Assembly (NCBI GenBank): GCA_950295325.1
Contig: OX485804.1
Coordinates: forward strand, 11,346,001-11,410,000
DNA length: 64,000 bases
Source of the DNA: Polytrichum commune
Lineage: Eukaryota > Streptophyta > Polytrichopsida > Polytrichales > Polytrichaceae
Direction of reading: 5' to 3'
In this document: piece by piece, positions 63,604-64,000 of the stretch
Position numbering within the stretch: position 1 is the stretch's first letter
Layout: every line of letters begins with the position of its first letter
Notes under the pieces: generated by a model
Told to the model about the DNA's origin: nothing
What the model saw: the letters and a program-made list of their open reading frames with translations, nothing else
Database searches by the model: none
Translations under genes and position numbers: made by a program

Positions 63604-64000
63604 GGGCCGCTTCACACTATGGCCGTCCAAGTCGAGAGGCTGTGGGATTGAGTGGCCAAACTTTGATGAGAGTCCAAAGAAATGAGCTGAAAATAGTCAA
63701 TAAAATATAGTAAGTGGAGCCTTTGGCCAGGCATAGTGTGAAGCCTCCAAAGGCTAAGCCCAAAGTCCTAACCTTTGGCCATGAACTCCCACGGCCTCTC
63801 GACTTGGATGGCCATAGTGTGAAGCCTCCAAAGGCCGAGCCCAAATTCCAAACCCAAAGGAGCATCCCACTTTATTCCTTGCTCAAAATAACCCCTCCAA
63901 TCTAACGGTCAAGATCTTGCCAATGATTAATATTTTAATGAAAAAAAAGTTCGGCCTCTTGACGGAAGTTTGGGTCGAGCATTTTGCTCGACCCAAACGT
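63604..64000. mobile_element. TTA-type MITE, cut by window end
   Basis: A TTA precedes GGGCCGCTTCACACTATGG, an end like those of the 17.7-kb and 18.5-kb elements. Inverted matches to this end appear twice, around 63733-63750 and 63808-63830 (CCATAGTGTGAAGCCTCC), each followed by an AAAGGC-AGCCCAAA phrase. A perfect hairpin sits at 63968-63998. The right terminus is not in the window. Confidence 0.6.
63968..63998. other. Perfect 14-bp stem hairpin
   Basis: GTTTGGGTCGAGCA and TGCTCGACCCAAAC are exact reverse complements around a 3-base loop. It may be the centre or an inner end of the MITE that starts at 63604. Confidence 0.85.

Noticed and set aside
1-64000. CRISPR arrays, operons, bacterial signals
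   Set aside because: Plant nuclear DNA with spliced genes; no short regularly spaced direct repeats of CRISPR type.

Overview
The window is nuclear DNA of a land plant. The evidence is multi-exon genes with GT-AG introns, a PLS-type pentatricopeptide (PPR) gene, a RECA3-type organellar RecA, a plant AP-2 mu gene, a GUX-type xylan glucuronosyltransferase, a plant-specific SCL-type SR protein, and single CCCTAAA telomere-like motifs in non-coding DNA. I cannot name the species. Intron sizes (about 100-500 bp) and the mix of genes and repeats fit a bryophyte, lycophyte or fern at least as well as a seed plant.

Layout. 1-3848 (+): 3' two-thirds of DNA topoisomerase III-beta, entering just before the catalytic tyrosine. 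5.4-7.2 kb (-): PPR gene followed by a decayed tandem copy of its own repeats. 8.7-13.3 kb (-): complete 13-exon AP-2 mu subunit. 13.3-22.1 kb: gene-free repeat block with a 5S rRNA/tRNA-derived composite element, several MITEs with TTA target duplications, and nested DNA transposon remnants. 22.1-25.6 kb (+): complete 8-exon mitochondrial-type RecA with a MITE in intron 3. 27.9-32.0 kb (-): GUX glucuronosyltransferase. 34.7-35.7 kb (-): organellar ribosome-binding factor A. 36.4-37.7 kb: two MITEs. 38.8-40.0 kb (-): small LYR-motif protein. 40.35-41.15 kb: a 166-bp tandem repeat ending in a hairpin. 43.3-47.2 kb (-): SCL-type SR splicing factor. 48-50.2 kb: dispersed and about 385-bp tandem repeats. 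51.3-56.9 kb (+): complete 14-exon LUC7-like U1 snRNP factor. 57-64 kb: gene-poor, with a pogo-like element, a foldback element and a TTA-type MITE cut by the window edge.

Functional grouping is by theme only; this is not an operon-type locus. Four products look organellar (PPR, RecA, RbfA, LYR protein). Two are splicing factors in divergent orientation (SCL SR protein and LUC7-like). Topoisomerase III-beta, AP-2 mu and GUX are housekeeping genes for nucleic-acid topology, endocytosis and cell-wall xylan.

Gene models were built by hand from reading frame, splice-site consensus, codon phase and remembered homologous proteins. No alignment or database search was run. Exon sums are in frame for every complete model: AP-2 mu 439 aa, RecA 435 aa, GUX about 679 aa, RbfA 168 aa, LYR 87 aa, SCL 274 aa, LUC7-like 455 aa. 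The most unusual item is the 5S rRNA-derived sequence at 14.8-14.9 kb joined to a tRNA-like segment with recognisable A and B boxes.
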